Assembly (NCBI GenBank): GCA_002470515.1
Contig: DKML01000031.1
Coordinates: 496,001 to 560,000, forward strand
Reading direction: 5' to 3'
Source: Proteobacteria bacterium UBA7415
GTDB taxonomy: Bacteria; Pseudomonadota; Gammaproteobacteria; Arenicellales; Arenicellaceae
Length of the DNA stretch: 64,000 nt
Part shown: one piece after another, positions 1-8,798 of the stretch
How positions within the stretch are numbered: the stretch's first letter is position 1
Layout of the letters: every line of letters begins with the position of its first letter
The notes under the pieces: generated by a model
What the model saw: the letters and a program-made list of their open reading frames with translations, nothing else
Databases searched by the model: none
Told to the model about the DNA's origin: nothing
Made by a program: the position numbers and the translations under genes

Positions 1-490
1 TACTGTTTTTAGTATGAAATTTCTTTAGGTCTTGATCGCTCTGTAACTTTTCATACTCACTTTGTTCTTCTTCAGTTTTACGCATGAATTTTTGAACTTT
101 GTGATAGTAAATATAAGGCTTTACCGCAGTGATATGATTATTGACCGCCAGTTTCATCCACTCATACATCTGCTCTTGACCTTCTTCAGATGTGGGTCGC
201 AATGGCGGTGAAGGAAACTTCTTGTCGATGTGATCAATGATGTCGTCTGATTCAACAATCACAACACCGTCGTCAACAAGTGTAGGCACCAAGCCTTTTG
301 GATTGATACCGAAATACTCTGGTGTTAAATGCTCCTTCTGGAGAATATCCAAGTGATGGCTTGTCCACGCTAGGCCTTTTTCCTCCAGCGCGATTCGCAC
401 TCGCATAGCGCAATTTGATATTCCTGCGTGATAAAGATGGAGGCCTTCAAAGTCCAAAACTTCCTTATTAGTTGGCGTGACGATTCCCAT
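1..490 (-). CDS. Glutathione S-transferase family protein, 3' end cut by window
   Basis: The reading frame starts at an ATG complementary to 488-490 and stays open to the window edge, giving 163 residues without a stop. The N-terminal half has the thioredoxin-like GST fold signature: a beta strand (LHLYHAGISNCAMRVRIALEEKG), then the cis-Pro region in NPKGLVPTLVDDG and the glutathione gamma-glutamyl binding ESDDIIDHID. The start of the helical C-terminal domain follows. GSTs of this type conjugate or reduce electrophilic substrates with glutathione in the cytoplasm; the substrate cannot be told. The usual catalytic Ser/Cys would lie near SNCAMR. The remaining roughly 60 or more residues lie outside the window. 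Confidence 0.85.
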   Translation of the reverse strand, partial: MGIVTPTNKEVLDFEGLHLYHAGISNCAMRVRIALEEKGLAWTSHHLDILQKEHLTPEYFGINPKGLVPTLVDDGVVIVESDDIIDHIDKKFPSPPLRPTSEEGQEQMYEWMKLAVNNHITAVKPYIYYHKVQKFMRKTEEEQSEYEKLQSDQDLKKFHTKNS

Positions 491-747
491 TAATTTGCTC
501 CAAATTTGTTCAAAAGACACATGAGTTTGATAATTGAAGCGCCGTTATTTTTCGGGCTCACTTCTATTGAGTCAAACTATAGTAGATAGTCTGGGATGGC
601 ATAATAGTCATCAAAGCGTTCACACTGTTCGCGTTTTGCTTAGCTATTGTCTTAGCTGTAAAGCTGGAAATTCAAAAAAAGCGACTAGGTGAAAGCGGCG
701 CTGGCACCTCGAATCCAAAGAATTACCTCTAGGACATTGAGCAACAT

Positions 748-1500
748 TCAGTCGGTTGCAAACAATTGTCTCTTGATTATTTTATGGTCCGTGTCTGTTA
801 ACCCTTGCTTCCAATAGCTCGAGTAGTAAGAGTTCTCCTTGGGAACAGCGTTGTCTATTTTAAAATATCGCCGCAACTGCTTCACTATCTCATACTCGCC
901 CGCTACCCAAACAGAAGGAAGTCCAGTCAACCAAGGCTTACTCTGGACGATACTCAGAACAGTCTCTGCCTCGGCCTCAGAAGAGACATCAGAAACGATC
1001 CATTCAACGGCGATGCCAGGTGGAACATCGAGTGTTTGGCAGTCTCTAATATCGTTCACAATTATCAGCGCATACCCAACTGCGCTCCGTTTCATTGCTT
1101 CCAAATTTATCGCTAACGCTGGCAATGCCGATAGGTCCCCAATCAAGAAAAACCACTCGGCTTGGTGATTGACCATTTTACGTGGCCCTGGTCCAGCTAC
1201 GTTTATCACGTCTCCAATGCTAACCTTCTTCGCCCAGGAGGATGCTAGCCCACCCCCATGGAGAACAAAATCAACATCAATCGAGCAGCTCTCGTGATTA
1301 AAGGACCTAATGGTATAAGTTCTCAGGGAGGGCTTGTCTTGTGAATCACCATCAAAAAACAGCTTCACATAACCACCAACACAACTTGGGTCAAGCAGAG
1401 CTAGCTTCTGTCCCTTTAGAGTTATCCTTCTCATGTGTGGTGACAGATCTACGATTGCTTGGACGTTTACTTCTATTGGCGATGGTTTCATACTTTTCAT
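748..1500 (-). CDS. Siderophore-interacting protein (ViuB/SIP-type FAD ferric reductase)
   Basis: This 250-aa protein has the layout of the SIP family of cytoplasmic flavoproteins that reduce ferric siderophores to release iron. An N-terminal FAD-binding barrel includes the RTYTIR motif that contacts the flavin (about residues 60-65), followed by a VDFVLHGGGLASSWA segment. The C-terminal NAD(P)H-binding half contains FFLIGDLSALPA and ends with VWVAGE and a SSYWKQG motif typical of the family. The length matches family members. It stands alone; no siderophore biosynthesis or uptake genes are adjacent, although TonB receptors occur further right. The start is the first of two closely spaced ATG codons (MKSMK), so the second is also possible. 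Confidence 0.9.
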   Translation of the reverse strand: MKSMKPSPIEVNVQAIVDLSPHMRRITLKGQKLALLDPSCVGGYVKLFFDGDSQDKPSLRTYTIRSFNHESCSIDVDFVLHGGGLASSWAKKVSIGDVINVAGPGPRKMVNHQAEWFFLIGDLSALPALAINLEAMKRSAVGYALIIVNDIRDCQTLDVPPGIAVEWIVSDVSSEAEAETVLSIVQSKPWLTGLPSVWVAGEYEIVKQLRRYFKIDNAVPKENSYYSSYWKQGLTDTDHKIIKRQLFATD

Positions 1501-1658
1501 ACTGTTTCGAAGACAGATTATTTACACGATAGAATTTCCTGGCCGCTTCTAACCGTTATTGTTTTGAACTATGAGAACTCTCTCGCATATACAGCGTGCT
1601 ATTTGTCCAGAGCAATACCGGTTCATAAAAGACGGGAACCTTACCTTCACCTGCTTTG

Positions 1659-1898
1659 CTATCTATTCTTCAGAATTGCATCGACCGCAGCATAGGTTGA
1701 GACGCAGTACGGCACGCAAAATGTTAGCGGTATCTTCCACCAAAGGTCGGCTGAGAAAACGCCATAGAACAATGTATTTCCTTGATTAATCGTCGTCAAT
1801 ATTGTGCCTACCAAAATGGCGACCTTGGCGCTCCTCAGCACAACATCTCTTCGTCGAGCTTCATGCAACCAACCCGTTTTGCCGGTATCCATAGCCAT
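1659..1898 (-). CDS. nrtS: NrtS-type nitrate/nitrite transporter
   Basis: A 79-aa membrane protein with two hydrophobic segments (about residues 24-45 and 52-70). It carries the blocks ILVGTILTTINQGN and a C-terminal VPYCVSTYAAV, which match the small NrtS family described in marine cyanobacteria and other marine bacteria as nitrate/nitrite transporters. Its start codon overlaps the stop of the upstream hydrolase gene in a TAATG arrangement, so the two are translationally coupled. A transporter of this kind fits with the nitrite reductase about 11 kb away, but nothing in the sequence links them directly. Assignment rests on short remembered motifs. Confidence 0.75.
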   Translation of the reverse strand: MAMDTGKTGWLHEARRRDVVLRSAKVAILVGTILTTINQGNTLFYGVFSADLWWKIPLTFCVPYCVSTYAAVDAILKNR

Positions 1899-2941
1899 TA
1901 GTCACTTTTTGGAGATGCAACACTAGATCGCGGCTCCAGCACTTGAATTGACTTGCCGACAGTAATGGTCATGAGATCCTCTGCTACAACCAGCGGTCCG
2001 TCCCATACTTTTGCAGTATCGTTTAACAATTCGTCCTTGAATTTGGGGTTATTGTCTAAATGAGTATACGCAGCCATTCGCGGTTTAGTTTTTTGAAAAA
2101 CCTTGCCTGCGTCCTGCGCCAAAGTATGCAATGCAATAATTTCGTCAGCCACCGCTGGCTCAAAGTGCTTACGCACGAAACGCTCTTGGGTAGGTGACAT
2201 TACTTCGTGAATAAAGAGGTCGACGCCTTGGCTTTTTGAAATCAAGTTTTCCGAATAGGTGGTATCTCCAGAAATCACAACCGTATACCCTTTATAATCT
2301 ATACGGTATCCGAAGGCTGGGCTAATAATGTGGTGGTCCACTTTAATCACAGTGACTGTTACTTCGCCTAGCTGGATTTTGTCACCATCGGATACTTGTT
2401 TGGAAATGTATTCTAGCGATTCTCGTGTCACCTTGTGATTCTGAATATCTGCTCTAAAAACGACATCTTGCTCGAACGCTTTACGTAAGTGGTGCATCAA
2501 GACATCAACACCTTCGGGGCCGTAGACTTTTAAGTTCTTGGTCCGACCAAGATTCCATCCATTCATATATAAGTCAGGTATTCCGACGATGTGATCTGAA
2601 TGCAAATGAGTTACGAATAGATGATCGGTTGACCTAAGCAAATTGTGATCGATATTCCATAAACGATGAGCACATCCGCGCCCGCAATCAATCAATATTT
2701 TCTCTTCGCCTGCTTCGATCAGTATACTTTGGCCGAACTGGCGCGAATTTGGTACTGGTGTACCCGTCCCTAAAAACGTCACCTTTATAAATTCATCTGA
2801 GTGATCCTCTGCAGCGTAAAGCGTCGAATCATTTTGAATCAATAAAAACAAACCCGCCAACAAAACGAACCCGCGAAGATACCTAGAAGAACGCAACACT
2901 CTTACGTCAGCACCTTGGATAAACTGTTTATAACTCATCAC
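1898..2941 (-). CDS. Exported MBL-fold metallohydrolase (RNase Z/arylsulfatase-like)
   Basis: A 347-aa protein with an N-terminal hydrophobic segment (about residues 22-40, ending near YAAE) that looks like a signal sequence or anchor. The mature part is a metallo-beta-lactamase fold: THLHSDHIVGIPDL carries the HxHxDH zinc motif, VVISGDTTYSENL supplies the bridging Asp, HEVM and AAYTHLDN the remaining ligand region. The family of GTGTPVPNSRQFGQ-starting hydrolases resembles ribonuclease Z and is often annotated so, but an exported form is not a tRNA processing enzyme and probably hydrolyses a small ester or sulfate. It is followed, with a one-base overlap, by the NrtS-like gene. Confidence 0.85.
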   Translation of the reverse strand: MMSYKQFIQGADVRVLRSSRYLRGFVLLAGLFLLIQNDSTLYAAEDHSDEFIKVTFLGTGTPVPNSRQFGQSILIEAGEEKILIDCGRGCAHRLWNIDHNLLRSTDHLFVTHLHSDHIVGIPDLYMNGWNLGRTKNLKVYGPEGVDVLMHHLRKAFEQDVVFRADIQNHKVTRESLEYISKQVSDGDKIQLGEVTVTVIKVDHHIISPAFGYRIDYKGYTVVISGDTTYSENLISKSQGVDLFIHEVMSPTQERFVRKHFEPAVADEIIALHTLAQDAGKVFQKTKPRMAAYTHLDNNPKFKDELLNDTAKVWDGPLVVAEDLMTITVGKSIQVLEPRSSVASPKSD

Positions 2942-3443
2942 TCACCTTGCTCTTTTTAGAATCAACCAAAACACCCGTTACTTCAATCAACACGGTGCAC
3001 TCCTACTTTCAAGGAATGTTAATGTATTTCAAAAAACTAGATAAGCAGGCAAACCGTATGTTATTAATTGCCAATTCGCGAACGGTGCCGCTTATGTTTA
3101 TTACATATATGTATTCGGCGTACACGTCGCCTTGTTGGCATTCAGTACGCGAAAGAGCGGGATAACTATGTTTCTTACTCAACACACAAAGCAACTGCAC
3201 AGTTCTATTTGGCTGTACCCATCGCATCCAGTTAACCTTATCCATATCATGGCTTACGACAATCAGACCGTAACAGTTGGCGAAAAAAACCTTCCGAGCA
3301 CAAAGGCTATTCTTGATAAAATGCTTAAGGTTGGTTGATACGGCCGATCTCCCAGTAAGGTATATAAAAGTAGCAAAGACGCTGGCATGATGTTTGCCGG
3401 TCAAGCACAAACGAATCAGCATTACACTAAGAAGAGTACCACC
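2942..3443. other. 502-bp gap with possible decayed GH18 fragment
   Basis: There is no intact gene. On the plus strand two short frames read like pieces of a family 18 glycosidase. One, ending at about 3232, includes AQFYLAVPIASS. The other, about 3168-3440, reads VNLIHIMAYDNQ, then LDKMLKVG, a TGA stop at 3336-3338, and YGRSPSKVYK. In GH18 chitinases a barrel strand with MAYD is followed some 30 residues on by a G-x-PFYGR segment, which is the order seen here. The stop and the frame change suggest a remnant. This is read by eye and could be chance. Confidence 0.3.
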
Positions 3444-3911
3444 ATGGAAGCAACCAACCTGTATCTGCAATACACCCCTGCCAGCTTAAGCGAAATTTCG
3501 CTCTCCTGGCTTTTAGTCACGGCCGCTGGAGTGATGCTTTTTTCTTTATTCGAAGCGTGGCTAGCGACGCTAATAATCTACGGCAAGGTTTCGTTTTTAA
3601 GAAAAATATTTCGAGTGCCGCATAATCTTATACGTTCTCATGTTGACTATTTAATTATGACTGTGCTGCTGTGCGTCAGTTATTTTCTATGTCTTCATTT
3701 GGCAATCGAAATACCCAAATGGCTAATAGTGACGTTGTGTTTCGGGGTAATCTACAACCCTTTTGGGTTCTTTATAAAAGCCATAAACCCTGACGCAGGG
3801 AGTGCAGAAACGGTCTTTGGACGAGTAATGGTATGCCTAAGCTTTGTTCCCACGACAGTCGGCTTTGGTTATGTAATGGTGGCCGTTTTGGCAAAGCTGT
3901 TAAACGCGTAG
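3444..3911 (+). CDS. Four-helix membrane protein, function unknown
   Basis: A 155-aa hydrophobic protein. I chose the ATG at 3444 (MEATNLYLQ) because the upstream in-frame stretch reads like non-coding or remnant sequence. Four transmembrane segments are evident at about residues 18-42, 64-84, 88-104 and 125-150. Between helices 1 and 2 there is RxxHNLIRSHVDYL, and helix 3 is followed by YNPFGFFIKAINPDAGSAET. The size, the four-helix layout and an Arg-His-x-x-Asp before helix 2 faintly recall styrene-oxide isomerase and hydroxylaminobenzene mutase type proteins. That is a weak impression, and no catalytic role is claimed. Confidence 0.6.
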   Translation: MEATNLYLQYTPASLSEISLSWLLVTAAGVMLFSLFEAWLATLIIYGKVSFLRKIFRVPHNLIRSHVDYLIMTVLLCVSYFLCLHLAIEIPKWLIVTLCFGVIYNPFGFFIKAINPDAGSAETVFGRVMVCLSFVPTTVGFGYVMVAVLAKLLNA

Positions 3912-3971
3912 TGTATTGAATGCCCACTCAAAAAAGTAAAGGGCTTGCCGTACTGATCATCGCGAATCCAA

Positions 3972-5174
3972 TTAATCTCGGTTGTGTCGCAACGCCTCGG
4001 TAGTCGTAGCACCCACCATAACCCGCATGATGACCACACTCGTTATGCCGCAAACCGAAATTACCGCTGCCAGTGGCAAAGCAGTGCCGTCGTGCAACCA
4101 ACCGACAGCGACACTAGCCATAGCCGCCAAACTAAACTGAAGCGTACCGAGTAGAGCAGCGGCCATACCGGCTCTATCTCCAAACGGTGCCATTGCGGCC
4201 GCTGTAGAGTTGGGGAATGTAAAGCCCAAGCTAGATATAGCCGCAAACAGAGGCAGGGCTACACCCCATAACCCACCGATATCGGCCAGTATTAAGCCCA
4301 GCATCAACAAGCCGCAACAGGCGTTAAACGCCAAAACAAAATGCAGAATATGCTCCGCGCGGTATCGCCTTAACAATCGGGCATTGGTCTGCGAAGCAAT
4401 AATTAACCCCGCTGCGTTGGCTCCAAAGTACCAACCAAAATCTGTTGTGGACACTCCGTAAACCTGAATATAGACAAAAGACGAAGCGGCTATGTAAGCG
4501 AACATTCCAGCTTGTGCGATACCACCCGATAACGCGAAGCCCATGAAGCGACGATGGCAAAGCAAACGCGCATAGGTCGACAAAATCTCTCTTCCCGTTA
4601 ACAGCTTCTCTGGCGGCTGCCAGGTTTCTTCCATACCGCGCATCACCAACAGCAAACAGAATAAACCAAAGCAAGCTAAAACTATGAAGATAGCCTGCCA
4701 TCCAAAATAGACTAGAATTTGAGAGCCCATTAGCGGCGCAAGTATCGGTGCCAGACCCATAATGAGCACTAGGGTCGACAGCACTTGGGCCATCTCTTGA
4801 GGTTCAAAACGGTCACGAACAATCGCTCGTACAATTACCATACCAGCACAACCACCCAGAGCTTGCAACAGCCGCAGCCAAACCAGCGCCTCTGCACTCG
4901 TTGCCACAGCACACGCGATCGACGCTAGGATATAAACAATCAACCCAAAGCGAAGGGGGCCAAGCCGCCCGACACGATCTGAAATAGGCCCATACACCAA
5001 CTGACCAACAGCAAGCCCAATAAAATAGCTGGCTAGGCTAAGCTGCACCGTACTGGCATCTGTATTGAAGTACCCTTGCAGTGCTGGCAATGCAGGCAGA
5101 TACATATCAATCGACAAGGGGCCGATTGCAACGATCGCGCCAAGGATTAAGAGTAACTTCTTGTGATTATTCAT
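3972..5174 (-). CDS. Bcr/CflA family multidrug efflux MFS transporter
   Basis: A 400-aa inner-membrane major facilitator with twelve predicted helices. The N-terminal signature SIDMYLPALPALQGYF is characteristic of the Bcr/CflA drug:H+ antiporter group. The MFS motif A between helices 2 and 3 reads GQLVYGPISDRVGRLGPL, and motif C-like glycines occur in LIMGLAPILAPLMG. Family members export bicyclomycin, chloramphenicol or sulfonamides; the substrate here is unknown. Length equals the usual family length. The gene stands alone, with about 195 bp of non-coding sequence before its start. Confidence 0.92.
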   Translation of the reverse strand: MNNHKKLLLILGAIVAIGPLSIDMYLPALPALQGYFNTDASTVQLSLASYFIGLAVGQLVYGPISDRVGRLGPLRFGLIVYILASIACAVATSAEALVWLRLLQALGGCAGMVIVRAIVRDRFEPQEMAQVLSTLVLIMGLAPILAPLMGSQILVYFGWQAIFIVLACFGLFCLLLVMRGMEETWQPPEKLLTGREILSTYARLLCHRRFMGFALSGGIAQAGMFAYIAASSFVYIQVYGVSTTDFGWYFGANAAGLIIASQTNARLLRRYRAEHILHFVLAFNACCGLLMLGLILADIGGLWGVALPLFAAISSLGFTFPNSTAAAMAPFGDRAGMAAALLGTLQFSLAAMASVAVGWLHDGTALPLAAVISVCGITSVVIMRVMVGATTTEALRHNRD

Positions 5175-5369
5175 AGGTTTATCAAGTAGTGACGGGTTCG
5201 ACCTCCGCTATGCGACGGCTTACTTTAGATATCGTCTTTACGCTTTCATACTCTTCTTTGAAAAACACTATACCTACTCTTTTGAGCTTTAAAACAATGT
5301 CTTGTTCAGTTTACAAATAAAAGGTAACTAACGAGCCAATATCGCTGAACTGGTATCGCTTTAAAACAC

Positions 5370-7451
5370 CTACCACTTATAGTTGGCTTTTAAAAAGACA
5401 TTTCGACCATAGCCATACAACCTGCCCCCGACAACAATGTCGGGATTGCGAGCACGGTTATAGCCAGTCAAATGGTCTTGATAGGTTTCGTCCAACACAT
5501 TGTCTACTCCCATAGATAGTCGTAAATTTTCGGTCACAAGATAAGAACCACTTATATTCATAAGTTCATAACCTGTGGTTGTTTCTTCGCTATTGATCAG
5601 ACTTACGTGGTTTTGTGAGGCATAGGCGACAAGCTCTGCATTGAGATTCCAGTTTTCTTGCTCATAATCCACAACAAACGTCATGTTTGCTGGCGCTACT
5701 CGGTATAGATTGTCGTCTACGTCGCTGCGCTTGCCACGCACATAATTCATGAGGCCAGAAAAGGACCAGTTTTCGTTAAGCGTGTATTTCCAGTCGATGT
5801 CTAAACCGTAAAACTCCGCGTCTACGTTATTGAACCGAAGCGGGTTAGGATTGTCGGTCCGATTACGTAGGTTCATCATGTTAACGAACATCAAAGCGGC
5901 TTGGTTCTCGGTCGGCGTACCTTGAATAAAGTCTCTCACCTCACGATAAAATAGCCTTGGTGAAATATTGAAACGACTATAGATTAGATCGAAACCAAGC
6001 TCGATATCTCGTGACTCTTCTGCTTCTAGGTCAAGGTTACCCGTATACGTAAAACCATCAGCGAGCCCACCAGTTGCTTGCAACGGCAACCAAAGAAATC
6101 GCTCTTGAAACGACGGCGAGCGCGTCTTTTGTGCAATACCTGCGTAAAGCGATAGGGTATCACTAGTACGGTGCCACAGCTTGGCCACCATATCTAGGTT
6201 GGTATCAGATGAATCGCGATCAGCCTCATTAAACTGATCTCTGAGAGCCATGGCTGGCGGCATCATGCGTGCGGGAGTACCATCCACAGCGTCTGCAGAC
6301 ATTTTCACATAGTTAATTCGCGCACCAATTTCTAGTTGAAATTTTCCGCTAAAACGGTGCTGGTGCTCAGCAAATACACCACTCACCGAGCGCGTTGCAT
6401 TATTAAATCCCTCGACGAAGAACATGGTGTTATTAGGATTGTCAATCAAACTATTGTTAACGGTACTAAAGTAATCAAAGCCTATCTGCCATTCACCAAA
6501 ATCATCTTGATGAGTACCGCTTATAACAAACCCTTCGTTCTCAGCAGACGTCGTGTTTTGGCGCCACAACGTTTTATCTATCGGCGTTGGTCGCAGATGG
6601 TAATTAGTCATGCCGTGGTGTAGCTCACTTCCAAATAAACGGGCATCCAATGACCAGCCTTGCCCTTCGTATTGGTAGCGAGCATTGAATAAATCGCCAC
6701 TAAAATAGTCGATATCCATAGCAAGCGTTGGAGTACCTGCTTCTCCCGTAGTATTGCGCGTGTAGTTAATTGAAAAAGTGTGGTTTGCTGACCTAAAGCC
6801 GTATGAAACTTCACCACGCTCACGTTCATAACTCGAAGGCAGAATTCGACCTCCACTAAATCTAGCATCGTCGCCTTCTTCAGACATGGCGGCTATCGAA
6901 ACGTGATGACTATTATTGGCAAATGATGTTAACCCACTTAACAAGAACCCATCGTTTACGGATTGAGCAGAAGTGGTCAATATGCCTGAGCTAGTGAACT
7001 CCTTTGTGTTTGTAAAGTCGGCACTTACCGTTTCACTGATAATCGCGCCACCGATTGTCTCTTGGGGCACGCTAACAGGTGCGATGCCTCTATAAACCTC
7101 TAGCTTTACCAATTGTGCAGGAGCCACATATGACAACGGAGGGTCCATCCAATTTGGTCCCGCAGGTGCTAACAAAGCACCATTGATTACAAACCCTATA
7201 CGTGCGCCAAACATCCCACGGTATTGTGGAATTCCTGATAGAGGCCCATTGCCATTAACATTTGCGCCAGGCACTTTCTTGAGTAACTGGCTAGTATCAG
7301 GAGATATATCGAGTTGATCCTCTAAATATATGACTCTTTTGGTTTGTCTTTCAGTAACAATTATCTCGTCGAATAAATGTTCTCCAGCCACGGCTGGTTT
7401 AATACTCACGGCCAGGAACGCCAGCGCGAGCAAAGTTCTTAAATTTTGCAT
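5370..7451 (-). CDS. TonB-dependent outer-membrane receptor, OprC/NosA copper-receptor-like
   Basis: With the start at the ATG complementary to 7449-7451 the protein is 693 aa with a clear signal peptide (MQNLRTLLALAFLAVS...AVAG). A TonB-box-like DEIIVTE is followed by a plug domain (about residues 30-150) and a 22-strand beta barrel ending in the aromatic NYKW. The plug contains LLKKVPGANV, YRGMFGARI and MDPPLSYVAPAQ, which resemble the plug of copper receptors OprC/NosA (the G-x-x-MDPPT-x-Y region). It could therefore import copper or another metal chelate. The neighbouring DUF2946 gene supports a copper connection, since such genes commonly lie beside OprC-like receptors. The family is certain, the ligand is not. 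Confidence 0.85.
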   Translation of the reverse strand: MQNLRTLLALAFLAVSIKPAVAGEHLFDEIIVTERQTKRVIYLEDQLDISPDTSQLLKKVPGANVNGNGPLSGIPQYRGMFGARIGFVINGALLAPAGPNWMDPPLSYVAPAQLVKLEVYRGIAPVSVPQETIGGAIISETVSADFTNTKEFTSSGILTTSAQSVNDGFLLSGLTSFANNSHHVSIAAMSEEGDDARFSGGRILPSSYERERGEVSYGFRSANHTFSINYTRNTTGEAGTPTLAMDIDYFSGDLFNARYQYEGQGWSLDARLFGSELHHGMTNYHLRPTPIDKTLWRQNTTSAENEGFVISGTHQDDFGEWQIGFDYFSTVNNSLIDNPNNTMFFVEGFNNATRSVSGVFAEHQHRFSGKFQLEIGARINYVKMSADAVDGTPARMMPPAMALRDQFNEADRDSSDTNLDMVAKLWHRTSDTLSLYAGIAQKTRSPSFQERFLWLPLQATGGLADGFTYTGNLDLEAEESRDIELGFDLIYSRFNISPRLFYREVRDFIQGTPTENQAALMFVNMMNLRNRTDNPNPLRFNNVDAEFYGLDIDWKYTLNENWSFSGLMNYVRGKRSDVDDNLYRVAPANMTFVVDYEQENWNLNAELVAYASQNHVSLINSEETTTGYELMNISGSYLVTENLRLSMGVDNVLDETYQDHLTGYNRARNPDIVVGGRLYGYGRNVFLKANYKW

Positions 7452-7594
7452 GATATTTTCTCTTATATTGACCAAAAGCCAGCGCTTAGTAGCTAACTCT
7501 TTGGCAGGTCATAAAATCTTAGATTGGCAACCTGCGGGCGCAATTCACGAGTAGCTCGCGCAACCGCCGCACTAGATCACATCAATAAAATAGC

Positions 7595-8005
7595 CTAAAC
7601 AATAGTATTGTCTAGAGACGCAGGAGGCGCTCGACTTAAAGAGAAAAACTGAGGGGAGTGTCCAAAAACTATATATGACGAGATTGATGTCGCTTTAGCA
7701 CTTACTGTCGCTGACGTGAACGATGGTATGTATTCATCAATCACTAAATCAGCATTGTCATCAGGCACCAAACAAAGTGCACATCGAACATCTGACCGAC
7801 TGGTTTCGGTTGATTGCACATCCAACGAAACCCACTTATAACCTTGAGATGTACAAAGGAGAACCCTGTTGTCATCTTCAAGTTGACCCGCCAACGCAGG
7901 CGCCAGACTGTTGTAGAGAAATGCCAGCACCAATAATCGCAGAACGTAGAGGTTCAAGCCCCCTCGTCGTGAGTACTGATTGGTTTTAGATCGCGAGCGC
8001 ATCAC
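7595..8005 (-). CDS. DUF2946 family exported protein
   Basis: A 136-aa protein with an N-terminal hydrophobic signal (VLRLLVLAFLYNSLAPALAG). It then has the short conserved blocks of DUF2946: LLCTSQGYKWVSLD, RCALCLVP with a CxxC pair, and a C-terminal SRAPPAS like the RGPP ending of the family. The function is unknown; members are small periplasmic or membrane proteins often found next to copper-related TonB receptors, as here, where the gene sits directly upstream of the OprC-like receptor on the same strand. The His usually found before the CxxC is not obvious. The start could be either of the first two Met codons. Confidence 0.75.
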   Translation of the reverse strand: MMRSRSKTNQYSRRGGLNLYVLRLLVLAFLYNSLAPALAGQLEDDNRVLLCTSQGYKWVSLDVQSTETSRSDVRCALCLVPDDNADLVIDEYIPSFTSATVSAKATSISSYIVFGHSPQFFSLSRAPPASLDNTIV

Positions 8006-8053
8006 TAAATTTTAATTGATCCCATTATAAGGTTCAATAAAATTAGATGTACC

Positions 8054-8650
8054 TTATTGAATAGGCTGCTTAATGCTAATTGCGCCTCGCAGATCACCCA
8101 AATCATAGCCCGTTGCCTGATCATACGGATAAAGCTCATTTAGTCGAGTTGCTACGCCTTCGGATATGTGTTCGGGACTTGCGTGACATGACAAGCAAAG
8201 CCCACCTGTTTCAATCGCTAACATGTAACGAAACGACTGACCTATAGGCTCGTCAACCACCTCGTAATAAGATAACGCACCTACCGTTTCGCCACTCGCT
8301 ACGCGCTCTTCGAAGCTGTTAAGTACATTTTGCTCCCATGCGTCTGGCATTCCCAACAATGAATTGCGGGGCTTGGTGCTCACCCGTGAGACTTGCCAAC
8401 CATTTCTTAAAGACAACTCCGTTGCCATTGCGGGAGCAACGTCGCGGCACACAGATATTGCTGACTCTGGCCCGCCATCGGCCAATTCTCTTTTAAGTTG
8501 GCCGCCCAAACGAGTTAGAAATTCATAAGAAGTATCTTCAGCCGCTGCGACTCTAGCTTGAATCGAACTAACATTAGCGGCTTGTGTACCCGTAAACAAC
8601 ATTATAGGTAAAGTAACCAATACTACAGAAAACTCACAGATTCTATTCAA
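8054..8650 (-). CDS. DUF3365 (Tll0287-like) periplasmic haem protein
   Basis: This 198-aa protein begins with a hydrophobic export signal ending near GTQAAN. The DUF3365 core follows, with AISVCRDVAPAMA, RNSLLGMPDAWE and FRYMLAIE, and a single CLSCH motif at about residue 150 that should bind haem c covalently. DUF3365 proteins are haem sensor-like or redox proteins of unknown physiological role. It lies between the DUF2946 gene and the PepSY gene, all on the minus strand. A haem-binding periplasmic protein fits the metal and respiration theme of this part of the window. Confidence 0.85.
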   Translation of the reverse strand: MNRICEFSVVLVTLPIMLFTGTQAANVSSIQARVAAAEDTSYEFLTRLGGQLKRELADGGPESAISVCRDVAPAMATELSLRNGWQVSRVSTKPRNSLLGMPDAWEQNVLNSFEERVASGETVGALSYYEVVDEPIGQSFRYMLAIETGGLCLSCHASPEHISEGVATRLNELYPYDQATGYDLGDLRGAISIKQPIQ

Positions 8651-8798
8651 TGCGCAACCTCACCTCTGATTTATCTCTGAACTAAACGCCGAAAAAAGAT
8701 AGTCCAATTAAGCAGTCAACTTTAGCGCTCTAACTGGACCTATCCTTAAACCGTTTCTGTCTAATTAGAGCCTCGAAAAGTCGTCCATAGAGTTTACT

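Noticed and set aside
3009..3470. 153-codon minus-strand open frame.
   Set aside because: Composition is odd for a protein, it overlaps the start of the membrane gene on the other strand, and it looks like the antisense of remnant sequence.
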